Source: an uncultured Gemmatimonadota bacterium (GTDB lineage Bacteria; Gemmatimonadota; Gemmatimonadetes; Gemmatimonadales; Gemmatimonadaceae). Taken from it: DNA of 64,000 bases. Each line of letters starts with the position of its first letter. The stretch's first letter is position 1. The notes beneath the pieces were generated by a model that did no database searches, had not been told where the DNA came from, and saw only the letters and a program-made list of their open reading frames with translations. A program made the position numbers and the translations under genes. The DNA lies in contig CAIRYG010000010.1 in NCBI GenBank assembly GCA_903882745.1, positions 186,001-250,000 of the forward strand, written 5' to 3'. Shown piece by piece: positions 1 to 8,452 of this stretch.

Positions 1-48
1 TGCGCGCCTGCAGCAGCCGAGCGCGAGCGCTCACGCGCGCCAAGAAGG

Positions 49-531
49 TCACGGGGCGAACTTTTTCCGGAGCGCGGCCGCGGTGTCGGCATGCACGAGC
101 CCCGTCACATCGCCGCCAAACTTCGCGATTTCGCGAACGAGACTCGAACTGATGTACGTGGTGTCGAGCGACGGAACCATGAACACCGTTTCCATCTCCG
201 GCGCAAGGTGACGGTTCATGAGGGCCATCTGGTACTCATATTCGAAATCGCTGACGGCGCGGAGGCCGCGAATGATCATGCGAATGCCCGACTCCTTGGC
301 AAAATCCACGAGGAGTCCGTTGAACTCACGCACCTCGACACGTGGATCGTGCCCCAGCGCGGCGTTGATCAGCGCCGTGCGTTCCTCGGTGCTGAACAAC
401 GGCTGTTTCGTGACATTCGTGGCCACCGCGACGACAATGTGGTCCACAAAGCTCAGGCTTCGCCGAATCAGGTCGGCGTGGCCATTCGTAATCGGGTCAA
501 AGCTTCCGGCGTACAGGGCGATTTTAGGCAT
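49..531 (-). CDS. coaD: Phosphopantetheine adenylyltransferase
   Basis: CoaD transfers AMP from ATP to 4'-phosphopantetheine, the penultimate step of coenzyme A synthesis, in the cytoplasm. The 160-residue product has the family's usual length. The nucleotidyltransferase signature GSFDPITNGH lies at residues 9-18, RGLRAVSDFEYE at 88-99 and ISSSLVRE near 127-134, all typical of bacterial CoaD. The frame stays open further upstream, but the ATG at 531 places the first beta strand directly before the GSFDP loop, so I chose it. It follows rsmD with a 10-nt gap; rsmD-coaD is a common bacterial gene pair. It is probably the distal gene of the yqeY-to-coaD run. Confidence 0.97.
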   Translation of the reverse strand: MPKIALYAGSFDPITNGHADLIRRSLSFVDHIVVAVATNVTKQPLFSTEERTALINAALGHDPRVEVREFNGLLVDFAKESGIRMIIRGLRAVSDFEYEYQMALMNRHLAPEMETVFMVPSLDTTYISSSLVREIAKFGGDVTGLVHADTAAALRKKFAP

Positions 532-541
532 CTGATGACCG

Positions 542-1057
542 TCAGGCTCGGTAGATGGTGATAGCAGTGGAACCGTAGGTACGTCGGTCCCCTCCCTCAG
601 GAAGGGTGACGTACCGCGCAGTCTCCACCCCGAAGATGGCCGAGAACGGGGCGGAGAGCCAGCGGTCCACCAGATTTTTCGCGATATCCGTTTTGTATGG
701 CGGGTCCGCCAGCGCGAGATCATACGCCAGCGGATCGAGCTCGGCCACGAACCGCTCAGCGTCCGCTTTGTGTGCGGCGCACCGCTCCCCCGCCCCGAGT
801 CCGGTGATATTGGTCTGGAGCACACGCAGGGTACGGACGTCATTCTCGATGAAGTCGACGAACGCCGCACCGCGCGACAGGCACTCGAGGCCATGGGCGC
901 CCGAGCCGGAACAGAGGTCCAGCACGCGCGCGTCGGGAATCTCCATCTGGAGAATGCTCATCCATGACTCCCGGACCCGATCGGCGGTCGGGCGCACATC
1001 CATCGTCGGCGGTGCTTCGAACCGGCGCCCACGCCACTCCCCGGCAATGATTCGCAT
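542..1057 (-). CDS. rsmD: 16S rRNA (guanine-966-N2)-methyltransferase RsmD
   Basis: A SAM-dependent methyltransferase of 171 residues. RsmD methylates G966 of 16S rRNA in the assembling 30S subunit. The N-terminus MRIIAGEWRGR matches the family start. The SAM-binding loop LDLCSGSGAHGLE follows, then the catalytic DPPY tetrapeptide in ALADPPYKT. The frame extends 11 codons upstream into recJ, but the ATG at 1057, one base after the recJ stop, gives the canonical N-terminus. The near-zero spacing to recJ and the 10-nt gap to coaD imply cotranscription. Confidence 0.95.
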   Translation of the reverse strand: MRIIAGEWRGRRFEAPPTMDVRPTADRVRESWMSILQMEIPDARVLDLCSGSGAHGLECLSRGAAFVDFIENDVRTLRVLQTNITGLGAGERCAAHKADAERFVAELDPLAYDLALADPPYKTDIAKNLVDRWLSAPFSAIFGVETARYVTLPEGGDRRTYGSTAITIYRA

Positions 1058-1058
1058 G

Positions 1059-2792
1059 TCAGCGCGCCGCGCGGAAATCGGTGAGCCCAAGTTGCAGCTT
1101 GCTCACGCCTCGGAACTCGTTCCGCTCGAGTTTGTAGGCGATGTCAATGATCGCGCCGGTCGCAAGCTCTCGCGCGCGCTCCGCCATCCCCCAGCCCACC
1201 GCCTCGATTGGCCCCGAGGGACCAGCGATCTGCGCTTTCACGCCGTCGGTTCCGATCTTGGTAGCGCCAGCCGCCACACGGACGCCGCGCGCGACGAACA
1301 TCGGGCCGGGATTCCCCATGCCGAACGGTTCAAAGTGACGGAGCATTTTCTCAAGATCAGCCGTCGCTTCGTCGAGCGGAAGTTCGAGGTCGAGCTTGAG
1401 TTCGCGGACGAGGTCGTCCGCAGTGAGTCGCTCGCGCGCCACGGCATTGAAGCGCTCGGTAAATGCCGGGATCTGCGCGGCCTCAATGGTGAGCCCCGCC
1501 GCCGCCCGATGCCCGCCATGCTTGATGAGGAGGTCATCACAGGCAATAAGCGCCGCATGCAGGTCAAAGGCCCCAATCGAACGCCCCGACCCTTTGCCGA
1601 TACCATCGTTGACGGCAATCAAAAAGGCCGGACGCGCCGTCTGCTCTACGACACGGGATGCGACAATGCCGATCACGCCAGGATGCCACCCCTCACCTGA
1701 CAGGGTGACCGCCCACGTGTCCGGCAGATGCATCGCGTCGACGCTCCGCATGGCCGAATCCAAGAGTGAACGGTCCATCTCCTGCCGCTCGCGATTCAGC
1801 TCTTCACACTGCCGTGCGAATCCATTGGCCTCGGCGTCCGTTTCCGCGAGCAGGAGATCAACACCTCGGATCGCTTTCGCTAATCGGCCGAGTGCGTTGA
1901 GTCGTGGCGCCAGAATGTATCCCACGCGCCCCGCCGTCATCTCTTTCCCTTCCAATCCAGAGGAACGGATGAGCGCGCGAATCCCCGCGCTCTTGGATTC
2001 CGCCATTAAGCCGAGTCCGCGACGGACCATCACCCGGTTTTCTCCGCGCAGCTTCGCCACATCGGCCACGGTCGCCATCGCGACGAGATCGAGCATGTTC
2101 AGCACGACGTTCTCGTTCCCGCCGCGCACGCGCGTGACCTGCAACGCGAGCTTGAACGCGACACCCACCGCCGCGAGATCGCGCCCCACCTCCGCGTATG
2201 GCTTGTCGGTGCGCTGTGGATTCAGCACGGCAACGGCCGGCGGCAAGGGACCACCAGGCAGGTGATGATCACTGATGATCAGATCGATCCGTTCGGCCTG
2301 CAGCCGCCGCGCGGCCGCCATTGCACTGGTCCCGCAATCGCAGGTGAGTACGAGCGACGCCCCCGCCGCGATGGCCGCGTCAACGCCGGCGTCGGTCAGA
2401 TCATACCCATCCGTGCGACGATCGGGAATAAACGGCACCACCGTCCCGCCCAGCGCGCGCAGGGCACGCGTCATCAGGGCCGCCGAGCACATCCCGTCCA
2501 CGTCATAATCGCCGTGCACCATGATGGTCTCCCCCTTCGCGACGGCACGCGCCAGGCGCTCTGCGGCGATGTCCATGTCGGGGAGCGCGAGCGGATCGAG
2601 CAGCTGCTCTAGCTGCGGCCGCAAGAACTGCTTGGCCGCGGCCTCGTCGCCGTAGCCGCGCGCAGCAAGCAGCGCCGCAAGCGAACGCGGAAGCCCGAGC
2701 GTTCGCGCCAGCGCTTGTGCCTCAGCCTCACGGATCGGCGGTGGCTCCATCCAACGAGTGGGAGCACGGCGTCGAGCGGTCGGAGTCGCCAC
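1059..2792 (-). CDS. recJ: Single-stranded-DNA-specific exonuclease RecJ
   Basis: RecJ is a 5'-to-3' single-strand exonuclease of recombination and mismatch repair. The 577-residue product has the DHH-family metal motifs: HGDYDVDG (aspartates at 95-99), LTCDCGTS near 149-155 and SDHHLPGG at 174-181. Later come an arginine-containing LNALGRL region and the DHHA1-type GKGSGRS and HGGHRAAAG motifs, and a C-terminal OB-like segment. The start may be 14 codons later (MEPPP), because the first 14 residues are low-complexity and basic. It lies 49 bp after the zinc-ribbon gene and 1 nt before rsmD. Confidence 0.96.
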   Translation of the reverse strand: MATPTARRRAPTRWMEPPPIREAEAQALARTLGLPRSLAALLAARGYGDEAAAKQFLRPQLEQLLDPLALPDMDIAAERLARAVAKGETIMVHGDYDVDGMCSAALMTRALRALGGTVVPFIPDRRTDGYDLTDAGVDAAIAAGASLVLTCDCGTSAMAAARRLQAERIDLIISDHHLPGGPLPPAVAVLNPQRTDKPYAEVGRDLAAVGVAFKLALQVTRVRGGNENVVLNMLDLVAMATVADVAKLRGENRVMVRRGLGLMAESKSAGIRALIRSSGLEGKEMTAGRVGYILAPRLNALGRLAKAIRGVDLLLAETDAEANGFARQCEELNRERQEMDRSLLDSAMRSVDAMHLPDTWAVTLSGEGWHPGVIGIVASRVVEQTARPAFLIAVNDGIGKGSGRSIGAFDLHAALIACDDLLIKHGGHRAAAGLTIEAAQIPAFTERFNAVARERLTADDLVRELKLDLELPLDEATADLEKMLRHFEPFGMGNPGPMFVARGVRVAAGATKIGTDGVKAQIAGPSGPIEAVGWGMAERARELATGAIIDIAYKLERNEFRGVSKLQLGLTDFRAAR

Positions 2793-2841
2793 GGTCAGCG
2801 TGTCCGCATGCAGTCGAGAAACCAGAGCATTCGATACGGAG

Positions 2842-3546
2842 TCAAGATGGGAAGTACATCAGCACACCACATCCTTCACAGACGTCAATGGCACCCGTCG
2901 TGCTCATGCTGTGGCGGCGCTGCATGGGGATCGCCGTGTCGCACGCCCCACAGCAGTAGCCATTCATGGCAAAAACCGCCTCAGGCTGCCGGCGTACACG
3001 AATCCGGTCGTACTTGGAGCGCAGCGAGGCGGGCACGGCCTCCGCAGCCCGCGCGCGACTGGCGCGTGCGACGGCGAGTGCGCCGTCAATCTCCGCGCGC
3101 TCAGCCGCGACCTCTCCGCGCACAGCCTCCTGCGCCGCCGCGAGTGTCGCGAGCTCGCGCTGTTGCGTGTCGAGCACGGCGCGCAGCTCGTCCAGCTTTC
3201 GGTTGATGACAACCAGATCGCCCTCCTCCGCCACCACGATCGCTTTTGCCTGATCCATCTGGGCCGTCGCGGCTGTAGCCATTTTCATATTCGTAACGGC
3301 ATCGAGCTGCGACGCGTTGCGCTCAATCAACGCCTTGTGCTCGGCGATTTTGTCACGCACCCAGGCCTGCTTCTTTTCCTCATCGGCGACGGCGCTCGCC
3401 GAGCGCGCCAAAGCATCAGTCAGGCGCGCACGGCGCAGGTCGAGCTCGCGAATCCGCGGCTCGAGCGATTCGAGTCGCGCGTCGAGTCCGTGAATCACCA
3501 CATCGTCAGCCTGCAGCGCGAGCAGCGCTTCGAGATCGTTGTTCAC
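2842..3546 (-). CDS. Coiled-coil protein with C-terminal zinc ribbon (DUF164/CdsZ-like)
   Basis: A 234-residue protein. About 180 residues are highly charged, Ala/Glu/Arg-rich and likely form an antiparallel coiled coil. A C-terminal zinc ribbon follows with two Cys pairs (CGAC and CEGC) and ends in the VLMYFP motif typical of the C4-type zinc-ribbon family (PF02591). The GTG at 3546 was chosen because AGGAGG lies about five bases upstream; the open frame before it has no support. Members of this family are proposed nucleic-acid or translation-associated proteins, but the exact role here is unknown. It sits between dnaG (40 bp) and recJ (49 bp), within a DNA-metabolism run. Confidence 0.88.
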   Translation of the reverse strand: MNNDLEALLALQADDVVIHGLDARLESLEPRIRELDLRRARLTDALARSASAVADEEKKQAWVRDKIAEHKALIERNASQLDAVTNMKMATAATAQMDQAKAIVVAEEGDLVVINRKLDELRAVLDTQQRELATLAAAQEAVRGEVAAERAEIDGALAVARASRARAAEAVPASLRSKYDRIRVRRQPEAVFAMNGYCCGACDTAIPMQRRHSMSTTGAIDVCEGCGVLMYFPS

Positions 3547-3586
3547 AGCTCCTCCTGAGTGATCCAAAGAAAATAGCCGTCTAGCC

Positions 3587-5476
3587 TCACGTGGGGCCAC
3601 GTCGTCCGAGCTTCCATCCTGCGCGCGGATCGACGCGGACCAGCTCCGCAATCAGGGTCCGTTTCTGCATGTTGAGCGATCCCTTTTCCTCGTCCGATGC
3701 TAAGGGTGTCATGCGCTCAATGTCTGCAATGCGATCACTCAACAGTCGCGCCGAGAGCACCGAGATCGCCGCGTCAACGGCCACCGCCTGATCGCCGACC
3801 TCCCCTGCCTCGGCCATCAGTTCTTCGACCACCGCGATCGCCTGCGGTTCCAGCGACTCGGCCAGCCCCTCGAGGTCGAGCACCCCGTCCTGCATCAAGA
3901 CTGCATCAAAGATGGCGCGGTACACCGGATCCCGGAGCGCGCCGTTGCCAGGGCCCGACACCTCGTCGATATCCGGATGGTGTCCGCCTTCCTCCTCCAT
4001 TCGCGACAGCCGCTCGTGCACCGAATCCGCGGCCTCGGGCGCTGCAAGAACGAGGCGCACGAGCGAGCGTTCCGCTGCACTCTCGGGCGTGCTGCCGCGA
4101 TAGGGGCCCGCCGGACGGGGCGCGGGCACCGTTGCACGCGCGATTTCCCGTGGCGTCGCCATCGGCGTTGACACGCGCGCCCGCCGCGCGTCGGCAGCGG
4201 ATGCGGCGTTCATTTCTTGAACCAGCACGGAGCGCTCAACGCCGGCGGCCTCGCTCAGTCGCGCCACATACAAGTCTCGCGTGAGCGGGTCGGTTGTGCC
4301 GCGAATGGTTGGCAGCAGCGCATCGAGCGCGCGACGCTTGCGTTGCAGGTCGGCAAACCAGCCACTGCGCTCTAAGAGCTGGACCTTGCGATCGAACACG
4401 TCCATCGCGGCACTCAGCAGCTTCTCCATCGCCGGTCCTCCGTGCTTCTGCACGAAGGTGTCGGGGTCATCGCCCTCAGGAAGCGTAGCCACGCGAACGG
4501 ACATCCCACGCTTCAAGAGCAGCTCCGCCGCGCGAAAACTCGCCTTTTGTCCGGGACCGTCAGCATCATAAAGCAGAAAGACGTTCTTGGTGAGCCGCTG
4601 CAGTGCGTCTGCTTGCTCCTCGGTAAGCGCCGTCCCCATGGGAGCCACGACACACTCGATGCCCCCCTCGACCAGTCGAACCACATCGAAGTAGCCCTCG
4701 ACTACCACCACGCGCTCCTCGCGACGAATCGCGCTGCGCGCCTGATGCATGTTGTAGAGCAGCTTCCCCTTTGAGAACGTCTCCGACTCGGAACTATTGA
4801 GATACTTTGGCTCGCCGGGGCCGATGAGTCGACCGCCAAAACCGACCGTGTGGCCCGTGGCGTCCGCAATCGGGAAAATCAAGCGATCCCGAAAACGGGG
4901 GCGAGGCTCGAGTTGGTCCTCGCGCTGGACCAGAAGCCCCACCGTCATCAGCCGCGCGTCGTCGAAGCCGAGCCCGTTGAGGTAGCTTCGCATGAGCCCG
5001 AGCTCGCGCGGCGCGAACCCGATACCGAATCGATCCGCGGTTTCTTTCTTGAGGCCGCGCTGCGCGAGATAGTTACGTGCGCTGGCACCGAGATCATTGT
5101 CCCAGAGCAGATCGCGAAACCAGGCGCTCGCGGTCCCGTTGAGCTCCCACACCGGCTCGCGCGGATCGGGGCCCTCACGCGTGCGCTGCACTTCCTTGAC
5201 TTCGATACCTGACTTTTCACCGACGTACTTCACCGCCTCGACAAAACTCATCCCGAGCCGCTTCTGCACGAAGGTGAACACACTCCCCTTCTCTCCGCAG
5301 ACGAAGCAGGTATATCCCTTTCCCGGAACGACGGAGAAGTTGTTGTTCGTGCCTTGATGGAACGGACAGGGGCCGCGGTACACCGAGCCCGTCTTTTTGA
5401 TCTTCACATGTTCGCCGATGATCGCCACGATATCGGCGGCGTGAAGAATCTGCTCGACCTGTTCGTCGGGAATCAT
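3587..5476 (-). CDS. dnaG: DNA primase DnaG
   Basis: DnaG synthesises RNA primers at the replication fork with the replicative helicase. The 629-residue product starts MIPDEQVEQIL, the standard N-terminus. Its zinc-binding site uses C37, H40, C57 and C60. A catalytic TOPRIM core follows, with VVVVEGYFDVV, the GTALTEEQ segment and LLYDADGPG. The C-terminal third is the variable helicase-binding region. The start overlaps the mutS2 stop by four bases (ATGA), so the two are translationally coupled. I see no rpoD next to it, unlike the classical rpsU-dnaG-rpoD arrangement. Confidence 0.97.
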   Translation of the reverse strand: MIPDEQVEQILHAADIVAIIGEHVKIKKTGSVYRGPCPFHQGTNNNFSVVPGKGYTCFVCGEKGSVFTFVQKRLGMSFVEAVKYVGEKSGIEVKEVQRTREGPDPREPVWELNGTASAWFRDLLWDNDLGASARNYLAQRGLKKETADRFGIGFAPRELGLMRSYLNGLGFDDARLMTVGLLVQREDQLEPRPRFRDRLIFPIADATGHTVGFGGRLIGPGEPKYLNSSESETFSKGKLLYNMHQARSAIRREERVVVVEGYFDVVRLVEGGIECVVAPMGTALTEEQADALQRLTKNVFLLYDADGPGQKASFRAAELLLKRGMSVRVATLPEGDDPDTFVQKHGGPAMEKLLSAAMDVFDRKVQLLERSGWFADLQRKRRALDALLPTIRGTTDPLTRDLYVARLSEAAGVERSVLVQEMNAASAADARRARVSTPMATPREIARATVPAPRPAGPYRGSTPESAAERSLVRLVLAAPEAADSVHERLSRMEEEGGHHPDIDEVSGPGNGALRDPVYRAIFDAVLMQDGVLDLEGLAESLEPQAIAVVEELMAEAGEVGDQAVAVDAAISVLSARLLSDRIADIERMTPLASDEEKGSLNMQKRTLIAELVRVDPRAGWKLGRRGPT

Positions 5477-7884
5477 GCGATCTCCACGATGGTCACGCCC
5501 GCTCCCCCTTCGTTCCACGCACCCATTCGCGACGCTTTGACACGACGGTCAGTCTTCAGCAACATGGTCACCCGTTCACGCAACGCACCCGTTCCCTTGC
5601 CATGAATAATGCGAATCGCACTCAAGTCCGCGCGCACCGCATCATCCACCGCCTGAAGCACGGCGTCATCGACGTCCATCACACGCATCCCGCGGAGATC
5701 CACCTCGGTGCGAACCACCACATCGGGCTGATCGCCGATCAGTGGGATCGCCTTCTCAACGGGCTCGCGCTTTCGGCGTGAGACTACGCGTAACGTGGCG
5801 ACCGGCACCGAAATCTTCATCGCCCCAACCATGACGGTGGCTTCGCCATTTCGGACGCCGATCACCTCACCCGCCTTTCCACCAAGCGACGACACGCTCA
5901 CGGTCGCGCCGACCACTACGTCACCCAGCGCGGACGCCGCATCCCGCTCCGCGACCTGTGTCCCATCGAGCGTTGCAATCGCTGCCGCCTGCGCGGCTGC
6001 CTCGCGCTCCACGGCGCGTCGGATCTCGAGTGCGGCGGCGTCGAGCTGCTGCATCCCCGCGTCACGCCCCGCATCGCGCAACTGTTTGATCAACCGTTCG
6101 ATTTCCTGCCGCGCGTCCAAGACGTGGCGCCGCGCTTCTTGGCGCGCCGACCGTTCCAGCTCGCGTTCTTTCTCCTTCACCTCGCGCTCTCGCGTGCTCA
6201 CCTGCTCCGCGCGCTCCGACATGGCCTCCGCACGAGCGGCGACGTCGCGCTCGCGCTCGACAAGCGACTCCTGACGCGCTTCGAGGTCCTCAAGCAGCGC
6301 CGCAACATCACGCTCGCCGATTGGCACGCGCTGCTCGGCACGCGTGAGCACCGACTCTGGCAACGCAAGTCGGCGCGCAATGCTAATACCGTACGAGCGT
6401 CCTGGAATCCCCTTGATGAGCCGGTAGGTGGGCGCGAGTCGAACCGCGTCAAACTGCAGCGACGCATTCACCACTCCAGGCACCTCCTGCGCCAGCTCCT
6501 TGAGTGCTCCCAAATGCGTGGTCGCAATCGTAAAGGTCCCGCGACGGGTGAGTTCCTCGAGAATCGCGCCGCCCAACGCCGCGCCCTCAACAGGATCAGT
6601 TCCCGACCCAAGCTCGTCAATCAACACGAGCGACGCCGCCGTTGCCTCACGGAGAATCTCCCCGAGGTTCCGCAAATGAGCACTGAATGTCGACAGCGAT
6701 GCGGCAATCGATTGCTCGTCACCAATATCACCAAAGAATCGATCGAAAATCGGCACACGACTCTCAGGCCCCACCGGCGCCGGGATTCCGGACTGCACGA
6801 GTAGGGACAGCAGCGCCATGGCCTTGAGCAGCACGGTCTTTCCGCCGGTATTCGGCCCGGAGACGAGCAGGGTGCGCTCCCCTGGCTCCATCACCAAATC
6901 GAACGGTACCACGGAGCCCGCATCACGGGCCAGCAGCAACGGATGCCGTCCGGCATGCACGGCAAAACCATCACCTACCAGTGCAAGCCCTGGCCGAGTG
7001 CCGCCGTGACTACGAGCGTACCGAGCGCGCGCGGCTAACGCGTCGAGTTCGGTCAACGCGACGAGCGCGCCCATCAAGGCGTCGCGCTCCGGGCGCAGTG
7101 TGTCGGTGACCTCGAGCAGCACGCGATGCACCTCGCGCATCTCCTCCGCTTCTAACTCGCGAATCCGGTTCCCCGCCTCCACCGCTGCCGGCGGCTCAAC
7201 GAACACCGTTGCGCCACTCGCCGATGTGTCGTGCACGATTCCACCCACGGCGCCCCGCCCCTCGCGGCGGACGGGAATCACATAGCGACCATTCCGGAGC
7301 GAGACCGACGCGTCGTCCACCCGATGGTGCGTCTCAAGCTTGGCCATGAGCCGCTCAAGCATGCGCACCAAATCGCCTTCGGCGCCACGCAACTCGCGCC
7401 GTACCTTCCGGAGCGCGGGGGACGCATCGTCGCGGACGACCCCTTCCTCATTGACCACGCGGTCTAAATCGCGCTCAATCTGCGGCGCATGCACGAGGGC
7501 ATCGATGATGCTTGTGAGCGACGCCACCAGATGCGCGTCGCGCTGCGGCTGGCGCAGGACATCCCGCGACCGGCGCGAGGCCCCGAGCAGGGTGTGCGCG
7601 AGTCGGAGCTCTGGGCCAGTCCACGCGGTCCCTGGGACGCGCAGTCGTGCGAGCGGCGCATCCAGCTCCGGGACTAACTCCGGCGCGAACCCACCATCCT
7701 CGTCCATCAGCCGACGGATCGCATCCACCTGATCGAGCGCGTGGTCAATCGCCGCCGCGTCCGTCATCGGCGTCAACGCGCGGACGCGACGCGCACCAGC
7801 CGGACTGCCCGCATGTCCGGCGACCATGTCGAGCGCTGCACCGAACTCGAGGACGGTGAGCGCGTGGTCGCTGCCGATGCTCAC
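5473..7884 (-). CDS. mutS2: Endonuclease MutS2
   Basis: A MutS-family ATPase without the mismatch-recognition domain, 803 residues. MutS2 proteins act in recombination control, and in some bacteria in rescue of collided ribosomes. Visible parts are the core/lever region, Walker A SGPNTGGKT near residue 340, the Walker B segment LIDELGSGTDP, and the ATTHLGALK switch. A long charged coiled coil (roughly 520-640) follows, then a C-terminal Smr nuclease domain with DLRGM and the HGKGTGALR motif. The GTG start overlaps the yqeY stop, and its stop overlaps dnaG ATG. Confidence 0.96.
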   Translation of the reverse strand: MSIGSDHALTVLEFGAALDMVAGHAGSPAGARRVRALTPMTDAAAIDHALDQVDAIRRLMDEDGGFAPELVPELDAPLARLRVPGTAWTGPELRLAHTLLGASRRSRDVLRQPQRDAHLVASLTSIIDALVHAPQIERDLDRVVNEEGVVRDDASPALRKVRRELRGAEGDLVRMLERLMAKLETHHRVDDASVSLRNGRYVIPVRREGRGAVGGIVHDTSASGATVFVEPPAAVEAGNRIRELEAEEMREVHRVLLEVTDTLRPERDALMGALVALTELDALAARARYARSHGGTRPGLALVGDGFAVHAGRHPLLLARDAGSVVPFDLVMEPGERTLLVSGPNTGGKTVLLKAMALLSLLVQSGIPAPVGPESRVPIFDRFFGDIGDEQSIAASLSTFSAHLRNLGEILREATAASLVLIDELGSGTDPVEGAALGGAILEELTRRGTFTIATTHLGALKELAQEVPGVVNASLQFDAVRLAPTYRLIKGIPGRSYGISIARRLALPESVLTRAEQRVPIGERDVAALLEDLEARQESLVERERDVAARAEAMSERAEQVSTREREVKEKERELERSARQEARRHVLDARQEIERLIKQLRDAGRDAGMQQLDAAALEIRRAVEREAAAQAAAIATLDGTQVAERDAASALGDVVVGATVSVSSLGGKAGEVIGVRNGEATVMVGAMKISVPVATLRVVSRRKREPVEKAIPLIGDQPDVVVRTEVDLRGMRVMDVDDAVLQAVDDAVRADLSAIRIIHGKGTGALRERVTMLLKTDRRVKASRMGAWNEGGAGVTIVEIA

Positions 7885-8324
7885 GCGGTCGGGCCCAGCT
7901 CCTCTCGGGCGACGCGGTTGATCACGCCACCGTCGATGCGTCCCTTGAACTGCGGCATCACCTTCCCCATCACTACGCCGACATTCGCTGCACCGGCGGC
8001 TATAGCGGCCTTGACCGCCGCACGCACATCGTCCTCACTGGCCTCCGGCGGAAGAAACCGCGTCAGCATCGCCGCCTCATCGCGCTCCTGCGCGGCAAGC
8101 TCCGCGCGGCCACCCTTTTCGTACGCGTCCTGCGACTCTCGGCGGCGCTTGATCCCCTTCCGGAGCACGTCCACGACATCCGCTTCGGTCAGGTCGCGCT
8201 TTGCGGCAATGTGGGCGTTTTCAATGTCGGCGAGGATCGTGCCGAGCAGGAGCAAGGCCGGCTTCTGCTGAGCCTTGCGGGCTGCGGTCAGTTCGGCGCG
8301 GAGTTGTTCGTGGAGCGAAGCCAT
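7881..8324 (-). CDS. GatB/YqeY domain protein
   Basis: A 147-residue YqeY-like protein related to the tRNA-binding tail domain of GatB, of uncertain function. Family features are the KRRRESQDAYEKGGR segment, the LTRFLPPEASEDD motif and the GKVMPQFKGRIDGGVIN C-terminus. YqeY neighbours dnaG in many bacteria, usually with rpsU. The ATG at 8324 is preferred over a GTG three codons upstream. It heads the run continuing into mutS2, with start and stop overlapping. Confidence 0.93.
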   Translation of the reverse strand: MASLHEQLRAELTAARKAQQKPALLLLGTILADIENAHIAAKRDLTEADVVDVLRKGIKRRRESQDAYEKGGRAELAAQERDEAAMLTRFLPPEASEDDVRAAVKAAIAAGAANVGVVMGKVMPQFKGRIDGGVINRVAREELGPTA

Positions 8325-8452
8325 TTCAGTCACCGGCTGGGAGGACGAGAGCCCTTCAAGTTACGGCCTGCGTGGCCCTTCGGGCAAGCTTCGGGAGAGG
8401 CGACCCGTGGGTACGAGCTCCCCGCCAACGGGCTAGATTTCACCACCAACCG

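Noticed and set aside
1-34. Possible start (GTG at 34) of a further gene after coaD
   Set aside because: Only 11 codons remain before the window edge, too few to support a product.
8201-8452. 84-codon N-terminal extension of the fused synthase
   Set aside because: It lies antisense to yqeY, is Arg/Cys-rich, and precedes a normal ATG followed by a membrane helix.
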